Below, piece after piece: positions 22,503 to 34,948 of a stretch of 64,000 bases of DNA. The notes under the pieces were generated by a model, which searched no databases, had not been told where the DNA came from, and was given only the letters and a program-made list of their open reading frames with translations. A program made the position numbers and the translations under genes. Every line of letters starts with the position of its first letter. Positions within the stretch are counted from its first letter, which is position 1. This DNA is from Sphaeramia orbicularis (lineage: Eukaryota > Chordata > Actinopteri > Kurtiformes > Apogonidae): positions 30,013,853 to 30,077,852 of the forward strand of contig NC_043969.1 of assembly GCF_902148855.1 (NCBI RefSeq). The letters are read 5' to 3'.

Positions 22503-23239
22503 GCTTACCAGTTCTTAGTCTCATTTTAGATTACCGATTAATCATCTTAGATTACCGAGTCGCAGTGCTGCACTCACAGCAGAGGAATCTATTTCATAAT
22601 GGCAAAGGTAAGATAGAGCTAATGTTAGCTTGCTAGCTGTGTATGTTTTTAACATGTTTCCCCCAGCATGCCATCAAAACTCAAATAGACTGTAAGCAAA
22701 AGCAGCTCTAAGTACCTTGTAAAAAAAACATTTGCTGCAGATCCCTTGAGTATTTAGGGGGTTGCCAGTCCTTGCAATTAATAGCAGCTATCCATCTAAG
22801 TCTTCTTTCTGCTTCAAACGGTATTCTGTAGAACGCTATATTCCGTTTACAGCATTGCCTGTTGGCTCAGTGCACGGCACAGCAGGATATCACCATCTTC
22901 CACCACGAGAGAAGGAAAAAACAAACAAAAACGAAAATGTTCAGATCAAATTTGATATTCGCCGGTTTGCCATCCGGTGTGCCATCATGGCGCTCATTTG
23001 CAGCGCTAACGGAACATGACGTAACGGGCAAAGGGTCAATAAGTACCATGCCAAGATTATCTCAGTGGGACCTGTAAGTGGGTGGGATATATTAGGCAGC
23101 AAGTTATGGGATGCTGTTTATAAAGTGGCTTATACTAAAAATAACATCAGCATTTTGTCACATTTAGCTTCAAACCATATTAAAAACAAGTGTGAATTTT
23201 TTCAGGTCACCTTTTAGGACATTGACAAAATATTTGTCA
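22503..23239. other. Right part of the ISL2EU-like element and adjoining intergenic DNA
   Basis: Contains mixed-composition sequence with no coding frame I can assign. The element ends at 23038; the following 200 bases are AT-rich and unremarkable. Confidence 0.4.
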
Positions 23240-23599
23240 TCTTAGAAATAAATGAAACTAGTGCGTTAACCCATGGGGATCCATGGGTTCTAGATGTGAT
23301 AGTTTTTATGCAGTTGTGTATTCGTGTATGCTGTACTGCATTTGTCCAGCTGTCAACGCCAAAGTGTTCTGGGTATAGCAACGTGATTGTAAGGCTAGTG
23401 TATTCCAAAATTAACAATATCTCCCAAAATATTGGTACTATCAACTTGCCATTTTCGCCAGTCTGTTCCTTGACCAAAAATACATAACTATGCCACAACT
23501 GCAGCAGTCAACTCATTACAGATTTTGTGTGAGTTCCCAGACACACACACATGCACACACACACACAAAGAGGCCACTCGGCTTTTATAATATAGATAG
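23240..23599 (+). repeat. Dispersed repeat, copy 1 (forward)
   Basis: Runs from about 'ctagtgcgttaacccatggg' to 'cttttataatatagatag'. The central part (tccaaaattaacaatatctc, then tactatcaacttgcca) recurs in reverse complement at about 28730-29005. Both copies contain a CA/GT-rich run at the same relative position. Not assigned to a named family. Confidence 0.65.
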
Positions 23600-24019
23600 T
23601 TAAATGTAAATATTAATTGTCACACGTAAACGTTAAATATTATATCTAAATGTTATATGTTAAATCTAAATGTTAAATGTGTTGAAAAATGTTCAAATAC
23701 TTTATAAAGACTTGGGGTCACATATTGCTGCAAAATATCACCTATCCCTTATTGCAAATTTAATGTAACAGATTATTAATGTTTTAGGAATAATAGGGCA
23801 CTTCTAGTGCAGTTAACTGAAATAACTGAAAAACAAAAACAAAAACAAAACAAACAGTTGAATCAAATATATTTGTGTGAAAGTATAATTGTAAATGCAT
23901 AAAGATTACATGCAAGTAGATATGGTCATCAGGTGTTTTTCCTGTTGTAGAACCTCCCTCCTGCTTTTCACATTACCTTGCACATTCAATATTATTTCTT
24001 TGCACGCTTCATGTAAGTA
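23600..24019. other. AT-rich intergenic DNA upstream of gene E
   Basis: Imperfect repeats of 'taaatgttaaatgt' occupy about 23601-23690. The remainder up to the promoter shows nothing recognisable except 'ttttcacattaccttg', which resembles 'tttcacctcacc' found upstream of C and G. Confidence 0.45.
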
Positions 24020-24027
24020 TATAAATA
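24020..24027 (+). promoter_or_regulatory. TATA box of gene E
   Basis: TATAAATA within tatataaatagg. The first in-frame ATG (24053) lies right at the expected transcription start, which favours the next ATG at 24083. Confidence 0.75.
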
Positions 24028-24082
24028 GGAGTGCAACCTCTAAACTCTCATCATGGTGCCTGTGATGTCAGTCTTAGAGACT

Positions 24083-27000
24083 ATGACGGCTGCACAAATG
24101 TGGCCAGAGCAGGGCTGGGCACTTCTGCACCTACTGCTGGTGATGTCTTTTTCACAGGGTGATGAGCTGCTCTGTAGGCATATAGGGGATCCTGAAACCC
24201 CCCAGCTGTCTAAGGATGGGGACATTGTGTTAGGAGGAATTTTTTCTTTTCATAGTAGATGGGAAACCAAACAAAACTCCTACTTACACAAGCCACTGCC
24301 ACTGCAGTGTATCAGGTATGTTGAACTGTGGATTGCTAATTATTTTGACTCTGATGAAAATGAAAAACACATGAAAGTGGCAAATTGTTTCTGTTTGTGT
24401 ATTTAACTAACAATGCACACATTCTATGAATATTATAATGGAGTTTTGTTGTTTTTTGTACTGGTTTTAGTTTGAACATCAGAGAGTTCCAGTTTGCTCA
24501 GGCCATGTTATTTACTATAGAGGAGATTAATAACAGCACAGACCTACTGCCTGGAATAACTCTGGGTTATAGAATGTATGATACCTGTAGTTCTCCTGCC
24601 AGAGGAGTGAAAGTGACGCTGGCTTTGGCTAATGGTAATGAAGAGGTATTTGCACCCTCTGAAGCTCCATGTACCAGACCTGCCCAAGTACAGGCCATTA
24701 TGGGAGAGACATCCTCTTCTCCATGCAGGGCTATAGCTACTGTCACTGGACCTATTTATTTTCCTATGGTGAGTAAGGTTGTATGTAATATTCAATACAG
24801 TTGTCAATTTAAAAACACATTTAAATATTACATTTTGCTGATATTATCTGTGTTTCTGAAATGTTCGATGTACAACTAGTGAATATTGTGTTATTAACTT
24901 TATAATTCCTGTTCCTAGATCAGCCACTTTGCCACCTGTGCTTGTCTTAGTGATAAAGTCAAATACCCATCATTCCTCAGAACAATACCCAGTGACTACT
25001 ATCAAAGCAGAGCCCTGGCCCAGCTGGTCAAGCACTTTGGCTGGACTTGGGTGGGAGCTGTAAGAACCAATGATGATTATGGAAATAATGGAATGGCCAT
25101 CTTTATAGAAGCTGCAGAACAGCTGGGGATCTGTCTGGAGTATTCTATATATATGTTTAGAACAGATCCACCAGAAAAAATACAGAAAGTTGTTAATGTT
25201 ATTAAGGGTTCCACCTCCAAAGTGATTGTTGCTTTTCTCTCCCACATGGATATGGATGTATTAATCCATCAGCTGTCGTATCACAACATGACTGGATACC
25301 AGTGGGTAGGAAGTGAGAGCTGGATCTTTGATTCACAGATTGCAGTTATGGACACTCATCACATTCTGGATGGAGCTATAGGGGTGTCCATCCCTGAAGC
25401 ACATGTCAGTGGAATGAAAGAGTTCATTTTAGATGTGAAGCCATTTATTTCTTCTGGTAGTAAATTATTTATTGAATTCTGGGAAACATTATTCAGCTGT
25501 AAATTTAACCAGAGCAATTTATCAGATGGTAACAAGAAAGAATGTACAGGAGATGAGGATCTGTTTGAAATACAGAACAGTTTCACTGATATGTCACTCA
25601 TGCCCATCTTTAACAATGTCTATAAAGCAGTGTATGCTGTGGCCCATGCACTGCATAATATACTTGGCTGTAATGAAACATGTGATAACAAAACACCCTT
25701 AGATCCATTAACGGTGAGTTCAACACTGACATGATGAATTACAGTTTTGAAAAAAAAAAAAATGTTTTTGAAAAATCCCGATTCACTGTTTCAGTGATTA
25801 ATATATGTGTTCTAGATTTTACAACACATAAGAAAGATTCGGTTCAAAACTAAGGAAGGAGATGAGGTTTACTTTAATGAGAATGGAGACCCTGCAGCAA
25901 AGTATGAAATAATCAACTGGCAGCCCACACAAAATGGTATTGCGGACTTTGTCACAGTTGGTCTTTATGATGCTTCCTTACCTACAGAAAGACAACTGTA
26001 TATAGAAAAAAATAAAACTATCATTTGGACATGGAACTCACTGCAGGTAACTACTGTGTGGCCATAAATATTTTGTGGACTGTTTTTTTTTTTTTTAATT
26101 ATGATTAGATTTTTATTTTTTTTTTCAAATGGAAAATAATTAATGTAGTTTTAATTTTCACAATAGCATAATCTATATTAACGTAAAACAAATTTCTATT
26201 ACATGGTCCCTAATATATTTGCCTCATACACCCAGGTTCCTCTGTCAGTTTGCAGTGAGAAGTGTCCCCCAGGAACTCGTAAGGTTCTGCAGAAAGGAAA
26301 ACCTGTTTGCTGTTATGACTGTATACAATGTGCAGAAGGAGAATTCAGCAACATTACAGGTCAGGATCTGTAAACGTATGTGAACATATGTAGTCACCAG
26401 GATTTTTTTTTTTTTTTTTTTTTACGCCAAATGACAATTTTTAGTTTCATTTGAAAACAATAGGAACCTTTCTTGAATCACTTGATCATCTTGACTGTGT
26501 AGAAATGTAATCAGATTTTTGTCTTATATATGTAGAATGGAAAAAGAAAAGCTGACACATATATGCAACAATCTGATTTATTCACAGATTCTGTAATATG
26601 TGAACAATGCCCTCCTGAATTCTGGTCTAATGAGAAAAGAGATGCCTGTGTGAAGAAGGAGACTGAGTTTCTGTCTTATGAGGAAATTATGGGATGTCTG
26701 CTCACTGCAGCATCTTTATTTGGAACATGCATGACTTGTCTTGTGGCATGCATTTTCTTCAGATACAGGAAAACTCCTATTGTCAGGGCCAACAACGCTG
26801 AGCTGAGTTTCCTGCTGCTCTTCTCTTTAACCCTGTGTTTCCTGTGTTCTCTGACCTTCATCGGCCAACCATCTGAATGGTCCTGCATGCTCCGTCACAC
26901 AGCTTTCGGCATCACCTTCGTCCTCTGCATCTCTTGTGTTCTTGGTAAAACTATAGTGGTGTTAATGGCCTTCAGGGCTACACTTCCAGGCAGTAATGTG

Positions 27001-27498
27001 ATGAAATGGTTTGGGCCTGTTCAACAGAGACTCAGTGTTGTGGGATTTACTCTCATACAGGTGTTGATATGTATCCTCTGGTTAACCATTTCTCCTCCTT
27101 ATCCTTTTAAAAATTTCAAAGAGTTCAAGGACAAAATCATCATCGAGTGTGCTCTGGGCTCTGCTATAGGCTTCTGGGCTGTACTCGGGTACATTGGACT
27201 TTTAGCTTTGTTATGTTTCGTTCTTGCTTTTCTGGCTCGGAAGCTGCCTGATAACTTCAATGAAGCCAAATTTATAACCTTCAGCATGTTGATATTCTGT
27301 GCAGTCTGGATCACTTTTATTCCAGCTTATGTCAGCTCTCCAGGGAAGTTCAGTGTTGCAGTGGAAATATTTGCTATTCTGGCCTCTAGTTTTGGACTAC
27401 TTATTTGTATTTTTGTCCCAAAATGTTACATAATTCTATTAAAACCAGAGAAGAATACAAAAAAGAACATGATGGCCAAAGGAGCACAAAAACCTTAA
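24083..27498 (+). CDS. Gene E: OlfC/V2R-like olfactory receptor, complete (863 aa)
   Basis: Exons: 24083-24315, 24471-24768, 24919-25713, 25816-26046, 26236-26359, 26588-27498. The leader lacks the segment that contains the extra ATG in C, D, G and H. Exon 2 reads [15 protein letters not shown] where most copies read [15 protein letters not shown]. Exon 3 has the DMD-type lobe-2 module plus GVSIPEAH in place of GLSIPEAH and KPFISSGSK in place of KPLNSSGN. Exon 4 is one codon longer than usual (extra Lys in IEKNKT). Exon 6 shows [14 protein letters not shown], a loop unique to this copy, and is one codon short at the tail. Introns are all short; no mobile element lies inside the gene. It is flanked on both sides by inverted copies of one dispersed repeat. 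Confidence 0.94.
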
Positions 27499-28729
27499 GA
27501 CAATAAAATTTTAGTGCCATTTTAACTTTCTGCGGATTACCATGTTTATGTATGTGTTCACAATCACACACCGCACAGCATTATGTATAAATGTATCAGC
27601 TTTGTTTGTTTGTTTTCTTAGTAAACTGTTCTCATTTATTGCTTCATGTGATGGATTGGTCTTCATGGTAATCATGTTAGGTAAAAGGTCAAGGTAAAAA
27701 AAAAAAAAAATACTCAAATGTCACTTGGTTATTATAGGCACCACGCTGAAAAAAAGACATGTCTTAAACTCATCTGATTTGATTAAAATTTACCATGTAT
27801 ACACTATGAGACAAAAAGGATTTGCTCTTGAAAAGTCGGAAGTCAAGTAAACAGTAAACATTCTCCTGAAATTATTTATTCATATAAGGTTTTGTTCACA
27901 AATTTCTTTCTAATTTATGTCATGTATCTTTAGATCATTGTCTTCCAGATAATCTGAAAATAGTAATAAAATGCATGAAAGGAAATTGCTTTGAGCCATT
28001 ATTTGAAGCCAGTGTCATTGCTGCCTCTGCTGAGGACTGCACTCTCTTATAGCTTTTGAGTCATTATATAATTTAACTGAGGTTCTGAGAGTCAGCAATA
28101 ACTACATCAGCTCATTTTGAAAGGGTTACAAAAACTGGAGATGTCAGGAATACTGTCAAAGTAAAATAGAGTTTCAGTATGGTTCAAGTATGTGTATTAC
28201 TGATTATCAGATGGGATTGATAATTGTTGTGGGAATATTATATGTTGCTATATGGACATCCTGGAGGGTGCTTATAGGTCACATCTTCAGGCATTACAAA
28301 AATCATTTTTTTCATCTTCAAAACCTGAGATATGAGTTTAAAAACCCTGTAAGGACAAACAGTGGAGTTCAACCACAGCAGCTTTCAGGCAGTCCTCCTG
28401 ATGTGACCAAAGCTCTGATTCTGTCAAATAGGAAGCCATAAAAGCTGTAGCTCTAGGCCATAGTACTGCATATTCCAGAATCTTTACACCAAATACAATC
28501 AAATACCTTCAAGTCCAAAAACCAAACATGGACAGCATTGTTAGACAAACTCCCAGGCAGCATTCACAGGGTTAGGAGTTAGTTCTTGTTCCATGACCAG
28601 CACATAAACCAGGTTCAGTTGTTTGTTTGATTAATAACTGAGATAACCAAGATGGTTTAAACAGCTTAAAAACAGTCAACTTTGCCACAAAACTCATTTT
28701 TAGCATTCATCAGCACTATCTCTTCATCT
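27499..28729. other. Intergenic E-F, first part: nothing recognised
   Basis: A polyadenylation-like AATAAA sits at 27502, nine bases or fewer after the stop, and is probably too close to be used alone. An 84-codon frame near 28190 has no recognisable motif and coding support is lacking. Confidence 0.45.
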
Positions 28730-29005
28730 ATATCACAATACTGGAAGGTCTCAGAGTGTGTGTGTGTGTGTGTAGGTGTGTGTGTGTGTGTGTGTGTGTG
28801 TAGGTGTGTGTGTGTGTCTGCACAGTTCTGAGAAATTGAGATGTTTTTAACTGGCCAGTTTGGTACCTACAGTTGAGGAATAGTCCCATCTCCACATTAA
28901 ATATCGTGGCAAGTTGATAGAACCAGTACTTTGGGAGATATTAGTAATTTTGGAAGAAAATAGTCTTATAGTCACATTGCTCAGTTGACTGGAAGAGCAG
29001 TACCA
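28730..29005 (-). repeat. Dispersed repeat, copy 2 (reverse)
   Basis: Reverse complement of the family at 23240-23599: 'aagttgatagaaccagtact' and 'gagatattagtaattttgga' correspond to the forward copy with scattered differences. A (GT)n run at 28756-28818, broken twice by 'taggt', matches the CA-rich run of copy 1. Confidence 0.65.
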
Positions 29006-29381
29006 CACTGCATGATGGGAAATTAAGTTAAAACTGGAACAACACATTTACTAACTTCAGTCCCTAAATATCAGTATTAATATGACCTGTGGGGAAAGCG
29101 CTAGTAAAATATATTGTGGTGCAGCTAAAATTAGTTATGTTTCCACTTGAACTTTGGGATAGTTTTAAAACAGAAAATCCATTTTATTTTATCATTTGAC
29201 TTTTTTTTACATGTGCAACAAAGATAAAAAAACAAAAAAAAAAAAAACATCTGCACATCCTTTACTTTACTTTCGCCCTATGGTGACAGCTGGAGATAGC
29301 CTACACCTACTTTCATAATGATGCACATGCAACACATTTGACCATGCTGCATGTTATTGCTTCCTGTGCTGTCTTAAAATG
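29006..29381. other. Intergenic DNA upstream of gene F
   Basis: AT-rich with an A run near 29232-29247. Nothing further recognised before the TATA box. Confidence 0.45.
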
Positions 29382-29389
29382 TATAAATA
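29382..29389 (+). promoter_or_regulatory. TATA box of gene F
   Basis: TATAAATA in ttaaaatgtataaatatcagt, closely matching the gene C promoter. Confidence 0.77.
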
Positions 29390-29460
29390 TCAGTACAAGC
29401 TCCAGCTTCAGTATCACACATATGATGTCACCCAGTGGATTAGAAGTCTTAGATAGTAAG

Positions 29461-32400
29461 ATGGCTGCACAGATGTGGCCAGAGCAGGGTTGGGCACTCC
29501 TTCAGCTGCTGCTGGTGGTGACTTTTTCACAGGCTGAGGGTCCGGTTTGTAGGCTAAGGGGGGATCCTGAAAATCCTCAACTGTCTAACCAAGGGGACGT
29601 TATGTTAGGAGGGCTGTTCCCTTTTCACAACAACTGGAAAAACAGACAGAGCTCCTATATACACAAACCATTTCCACTACAGTGCACCAGGTAAGTTCTA
29701 TTGTAGAAATATATTTGTTAAGTTAATCAAGAGATGTACTTAAAGATGACTATGATGATTTCTGCTTTGTAGAATATTTACTGTATAACACACACTTATT
29801 ATGCGACATGGAAGATATTGTTGTCAGTTTGAGATTGTTTTTTTTTTCCTCTCTGAGTGTAGTGTGAACTTCAGGGGTTTCCAGTTTGCCCAGGCTATGC
29901 TTTTTGCTGTTGAGGAGATTAATAACAGCACAGACTTACTGCCGGGAATCTCTCTGGGTTATGAGATCTATGATACCTGCAGTTCTATTGCCAGAGGAGT
30001 AAAAGTGGCACTGGCCTTAAGTAATGGTAATGAAGAAATAATTGTGCCATCTGAAGCTCCATGCACAAAATCAGCTCAAGTACAGGCCATTATGGGAGAG
30101 ACATCCTCTTCTCCTTGTATGGCAATAGCAACTGTCATTGGACCCTTTCATATACCTATGGTAAGGAGGACTGAGTAAAAAGTGAATTCTAATACTTAAT
30201 CAGAATCAGAATCTCTTTATTGTCATTGTACAAGTACAACGAAATTGAGGAAGAGCTCTCCAGTTTAGTGCAAAAAAATTACAAGGTGCAACAAATAACA
30301 GTAAGAAGGCAAACTTATTTACATTAGAAAAAAAATAAAAAATAAAAGTATTGCAACTAGGAATGTTTGTAAAAAAAAAAAAAAAAAAAAAAAAATAGAG
30401 AATTAAGTAGTGCAAATAGCATGAGAGAAGTGCAAATGATATTGGAAATAGTGCAAATGACATGAGAAAATAAATATTGTGGCATAAATAGTGTGAGAAG
30501 ATAAAATAATATGGAAAACTGTAAGCATTTAACAGATATTGCACATGTTATAGGATATGATGAGATTATTGCAGTGAACATCAGTGTTATTATGTGGTGT
30601 CCTATTGATGTTGTGTTGGGTTATTTATGATGGTGATAGCTTTGGGAAAGAAGCTATCCCTCAGTGTGCTTGTTCGAGTTTTATGTTACCTGTAAGATAT
30701 GGTTTTAATATGGTATTTTTGGTGAATCATATGTCATTCTTCTTCCTAGATCAGCCACTTTGCCACCTGTGCTTGTCTTAGTGATAAAGTCAAATACCCA
30801 TCATTCCTCAGAACAATACCCAGTGACTACTATCAAAGCAGAGCCCTGGCCCAGCTGGTCAGATACTTTGGCTGGACTTGGGTGGGAGCTCTTAGAACCA
30901 ATGATGGTTATGGAAATAATGGGATGGCCACATTCATAGAAACTGCAGAGCAGCTGGGGATCTGTCTGGAGTACTCTGTCGCTTTCTACAGAACAGATCC
31001 ACCAGAAAAAATACAACAAGTAATTAACTTAATCAGACATTCCACTTCCAAGGTGATTGTCACATTTCTTTCTGCCAAAGAAGTCTATATACTTATAAAA
31101 GAGTTGGCTCAGCACAATCTGACTGGATACCAGTGGGTCGGTACCGAGGCTTGGATATCTGATTCCAAAACAGCAGTTAAAGACAAACATCACATTCTAG
31201 ATGGAGCTATAGGTCTGTTCATCCCCAAAGCACATGTCAGTGGAATGAAAGAGTTCATGTTGGATGTGAAGCCACTCAATTCTTCTGGAAATGAATTATT
31301 TACTGAATTCTGGGAGGAATTATTCAGCTGTAAATTTAGCCAGAGTGGTTTATCAGATGATAATGAGAAAGAATGTACAGGAGATGAAGATATAACTGAA
31401 GTCCACAACAGTTTCACTGATATGTCGCTCATGCCCATCTTTAACAATGTCTATAAAGGAGTGTATGCTGTGGCCCATGCACTGCATAATATACTTGGCT
31501 GTAATACAACGTGCAATAACAAAGTGTTGCTTGATCCTTTCACAGTGAGTTCATCACTGACTTATATTTTTGACAATTCAAAACATTTTAATGAAAACTG
31601 TGGGGTATTGAAATAATGTCACCCTTTTTTGTATTCCTTTGAATAGAAGAACACCTAATGTGCAACGGAAAATAATATCAATGAATTCTGTCTTTCTAGA
31701 TTTTACATCAGATCAAAAACATTCGATTCAAAACTAAGGAAGGAGATGAAGTTTACTTCGACGAGAATGGAGACCCGGCAGCAAAGTATGAAATAATCAA
31801 CTGGCAGCCCACACTAAATGGTATTGTGGACTTTGTCACAGTTGGTCTTTATGATGCCTCTTTACCTGCAGACAGACAGATGAATTTGGAAAATAAAACT
31901 ATAGTTTGGGCAAAAAACTCACCACAGGTAAACTACTGTTTGGTTCCTTTAGTATTATAATATTATGGATTGTATTATACTTTCCTCCAATGCAAAGGAA
32001 AGTATATTACATCTATACACGAGCGTAAATTGTGACATTACCTATTTGTGTAAATGTAGATATCATTACTGTTCATACATAGTTTTGTTTCTTTGTTTTT
32101 CTTTTATAAATTCAGGTTCCTTTGTCAGTTTGTAGTGAGAAGTGTCCCCCAGGAACTCGCAAGGTTCTGCAGAAAGGAAAACCTGTCTGCTGCTACGACT
32201 GTATACGATGTGCAGAAGGAGAATTTAGCAATGTTACAGGTCAGAAAATACATTATATGAGTATATTAAACAATAATGTAGTATGTACAGAGTATATGTG
32301 CTCAGAATTGGAAATTCATACCAGATAAGTATTCGTACGTTATATGATATAATGTAATTATTCTGATTAAAGCTGGTACAGCCTACTGTACAGGTATATG

Positions 32401-33816
32401 CTATGTATGAGTTATATGTGGAATGTTAGGACTCTCAGACATCTGACATTTTCTTATATTACACAATATTTGTGAAATTGAGTATTTTACCAGTAATTGG
32501 TGACATGTGATAATGACTAAAATACTTAAAAAGTAAAATCATTAATTTCAGAGTCTTTCATCAGACTGTTGTATAAAAGTGTTAAACTGTCGACAAACAT
32601 ACACTATGTGGACAAACGTATTAGCACACACTGAATTTAGATATTTTATTTCTACCAGACGGCTGGGTTACAAAATGATATCGACAAATGTTATAATATA
32701 ATTATATACAGTGATATATTTATAATCAAAATAAATATGTTCTTTCATATTTACAAGTGATAGGAGGATTTTTTTTGTCATGTTTCAAATCAACAAGAAT
32801 GTAAAATCCTACAAGATGTAGGTGTGATGTGTCCTAATCTTTTGTCCATGTAGTGAATAAAGACTTTAAAGTACAGAGTGTACATGGCAATTTGATTCTT
32901 TGCAGATTCTACCACCTGTGAACGATGCCCTCCTGAATTCTGGTCTAATGAGAAAAGAGATGCCTGTGTGAAGAAGGAGACTGAGTTTCTGTCTTATGAG
33001 GAAATTATGGGATGCCTGCTCACTGTAACATCTTTATTTGGAACATGCATGACTTGTCTTGTAGCATGCATTTTCTTCAGATACAGGAAAACTCCTATTG
33101 TCAGGGCCAACAACACTGAGCTGAGTTTCCTGCTGCTCTTCTCTTTAACCCTGTGTTTCCTGTGTTCTCTGACCTTCATTGGACGTCCATCTCAGTGGTC
33201 CTGCATGCTCCGTCACACAGCTTTCGGCATCACCTTCGTCCTCTGCATCTCTTGTGTTCTTGGTAAAACTATAGTGGTGTTAATGGCCTTCAGGGCTACA
33301 CTTCCAGGCGGTAATGTGATGAAATGGTTTGGGCCTGTTCAACAGAGACTCAGTGTTGTGGGATTTACTCTTATACAGGTGCTGATATGTATCCTCTGGT
33401 TAACCATTTCTCCTCCATTTCCCTATAAAAATCTCAAGCAATTTAACAACAAAATCATCATTGAGTGTGCTCTGGGCTCTGCTATAGGCTTCTGGGCTGT
33501 ACTCGGGTACATTGGACTTTTAGCTTTGTTATGTTTCGTTCTTGCTTTTCTGGCTCGGAAGCTGCCTGATAACTTCAATGAAGCCAAATTTATAACCTTC
33601 AGCATGTTGATATTCTGTGCAGTCTGGATCACTTTTATCCCAGCTTATGTCAGCTCTCCAGGGAAGTTCAGTGTTGCAGTGGAAATATTTGCTATTCTGG
33701 CCTCTAGTTTTGGACTTCTCATTTGTATTTTTGTCCCAAAATGCTACATAGTCTTATTGAAACCAGAGAAAAATACAAAAAAGAATGTGATGGGTAAGGG
33801 GCTACCAAAAACATGA
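29461..33816 (+). CDS. Gene F: OlfC/V2R-like olfactory receptor, complete (861 aa)
   Basis: Exons: 29461-29690, 29863-30160, 30750-31544, 31700-31927, 32116-32239, 32906-33816. The start is [11 protein letters not shown], as in H; ATGs at 29422 and 29425 are in-frame alternatives. Intron 2 (589 bases) is enlarged by an interspersed repeat and intron 5 (666 bases) by a mariner MITE. Lobe 2 carries [20 protein letters not shown] with WVGTEAW, and GLFIPKAH instead of GLSIPEAH, which it shares with K. The glycine-for-serine change in LPGGNVMKW and the first-loop GRPSQW (shared only with B) mark exon 6; the second loop is [11 protein letters not shown]. Exon 6 begins DSTTCERC where others have DSITCERC. 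The tail lacks one codon. Confidence 0.94.
30197..30690 (+). repeat. Interspersed repeat in intron 2 of gene F
   Basis: Opens 'aatcagaatcagaatctctt' followed by 'tattgtcattgtacaagtac', has an A-rich middle (pure A run near 30370-30395) and closes with 'gggaaagaagctatccctca'. These passages are familiar from a retroposon-like repeat abundant in teleosts. A short related stretch (tttattgtcattatgac) adjoins the (GAATA)n run at 57240. It stops about 60 bases before the exon 3 acceptor. Confidence 0.6.
32602..32855. mobile_element. Tc1/mariner-type MITE in intron 5 of gene F
   Basis: The left end cactatgtggacaaacgtattag and the reverse complement of the right end, cactacatggacaaaagattag, are clearly related inverted repeats. 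The left end is preceded by TA, the mariner target; the right TA is no longer exact. The 254-base interior is AT-rich and non-coding. This end sequence is typical of a MITE very common in fish. Confidence 0.82.
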
Positions 33817-34255
33817 CATGTTTTAATTATATTAAGTGGACTTTATAAATTTCCATGAACTTTAATGCAAGGTTTTCCTGTTTGTTAGCTAGTAGTTATT
33901 AAACACCCTTAGCGTCTACACCTCTGCCTCTTTCCTTGAAAAAAAAACAAAAAACAAAAGAAAGAAAAAGCTTAAAACGTTAACTCACTTTGTTTTCCTC
34001 TGCATTTTACACCTCTTTAGCATTAGCATTAGCAATAAGCAGCAAATAGAAGCAGTGAGCCATTGAAGGCACATGGATGAAACTCCACATCTTCATTAGC
34101 ACAGTGGTCAGGGGTATGTATATGTTTGTTTTTTGGGTTTTTTTTGTTTTGTTTTTTAAACATTTTTAACAGCAGGGCAAACCATAAAGTAACTCAAGGC
34201 TCATGTCTGACTGCTGTTCTTGGTTGTTTTTTGTTTGTAGCTGTTATTATTATTC
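33817..34255. other. Intergenic F-G, first part: nothing recognised
   Basis: Contains A-rich (33935-33970) and T-rich (34118-34160) stretches; no gene, promoter or repeat end was identified. Confidence 0.45.
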
Positions 34256-34426
34256 CTCCTTGGTAGTTCTTCTCGGTTCAGCTGGAGTGGTTTAGCTCTT
34301 TTGAAAATGTTTCGTCTCTCATTCAAGAGACTTTTTTCAGTTTGGAAGAAGTGTCTTGGATGAGAGACGAAATTTTTTCAAAAGAGTTAAACCAGTCCAG
34401 TTGAACTGAGAAGAACTACCAAGGAG
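34256..34426. repeat. Near-perfect palindrome (~75-base arms), MITE-like
   Basis: The left arm starts ctccttggtagttcttctc and the right arm ends gagaagaactaccaaggag. Arms match along most of their length, including tttcgtctctcat / atgagagacgaaa, and leave only a short central spacer near 34340. Such foldback repeats are usually non-autonomous DNA elements in fish; no target duplication was recognised. Confidence 0.85.
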
Positions 34427-34887
34427 AGTGATGACCTGGGCAAATGAGAACCTACACAGACGTTATTATTATTTGCTCCTCACTGACTTCAAACAGTGCG
34501 ACTTTAACTGTCATCATCTTCATGATTCCTTTATTGGTCTGAAATAATCATATGAAAGAGGACATGAATTATGTCTTGGCAAAACCCAATATTTGTTAAT
34601 GTCCATGGGTTCCAGACTTCGACTGGTCTTTGAACAAAGAAGATCCAATGTAAAACTGAAGTCCATCTGCTGCTCTCTCTCACCTAGGTTATGTAAATAG
34701 GAAATAAGCATGACACCAAATAGTCCAATAATAATATCACAACTATTTACTTGTAACTTATGAAAGTATTGAATTGGTATGTTATATTTTTTCATCAACC
34801 ACTTAATAGAGTATATTTCAGACATATATGTCATGTTTTAAATTGTATTAATAGTCTTTAAAATTATTATTTCCTTGTTAACTTAAC

Positions 34888-34892
<5 letters not shown>

Positions 34893-34948
<56 letters not shown>
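34893..34948. repeat. (TTA)n microsatellite
   Basis: About eighteen trinucleotide units, almost uninterrupted. Confidence 0.9.

Larger units (their letters stand above)
21522..23038. mobile_element. ISL2EU-like DNA transposon remnant carrying a YqaJ-type ORF fragment
   Basis: The ends are TGACCCTTTG and CAAAGGGTCA, a perfect 10-base inverted pair, each flanked by the dinucleotide AT (21520-21521 and 23039-23040). A CCATG[G/A]TGG word recurs in inverted positions about 50 bases inside each end. Two-base AT duplications are known for ISL2EU elements of the PIF/Harbinger-related group, and that group is known to carry a YqaJ-like nuclease gene beside its transposase, which fits the ORF fragment at 21634. 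Without the nested hAT-like MITE (21898-22494) the element is only about 0.9 kb and no transposase is seen, so it is an internally deleted, non-autonomous copy. Short ends make the superfamily call an inference. Confidence 0.6.

Noticed and set aside
28190-28441. 84-codon + strand frame between E and F with a hydrophobic start
   Set aside because: No similarity that I recognise, no splice or promoter context, and a length expected by chance in this composition.
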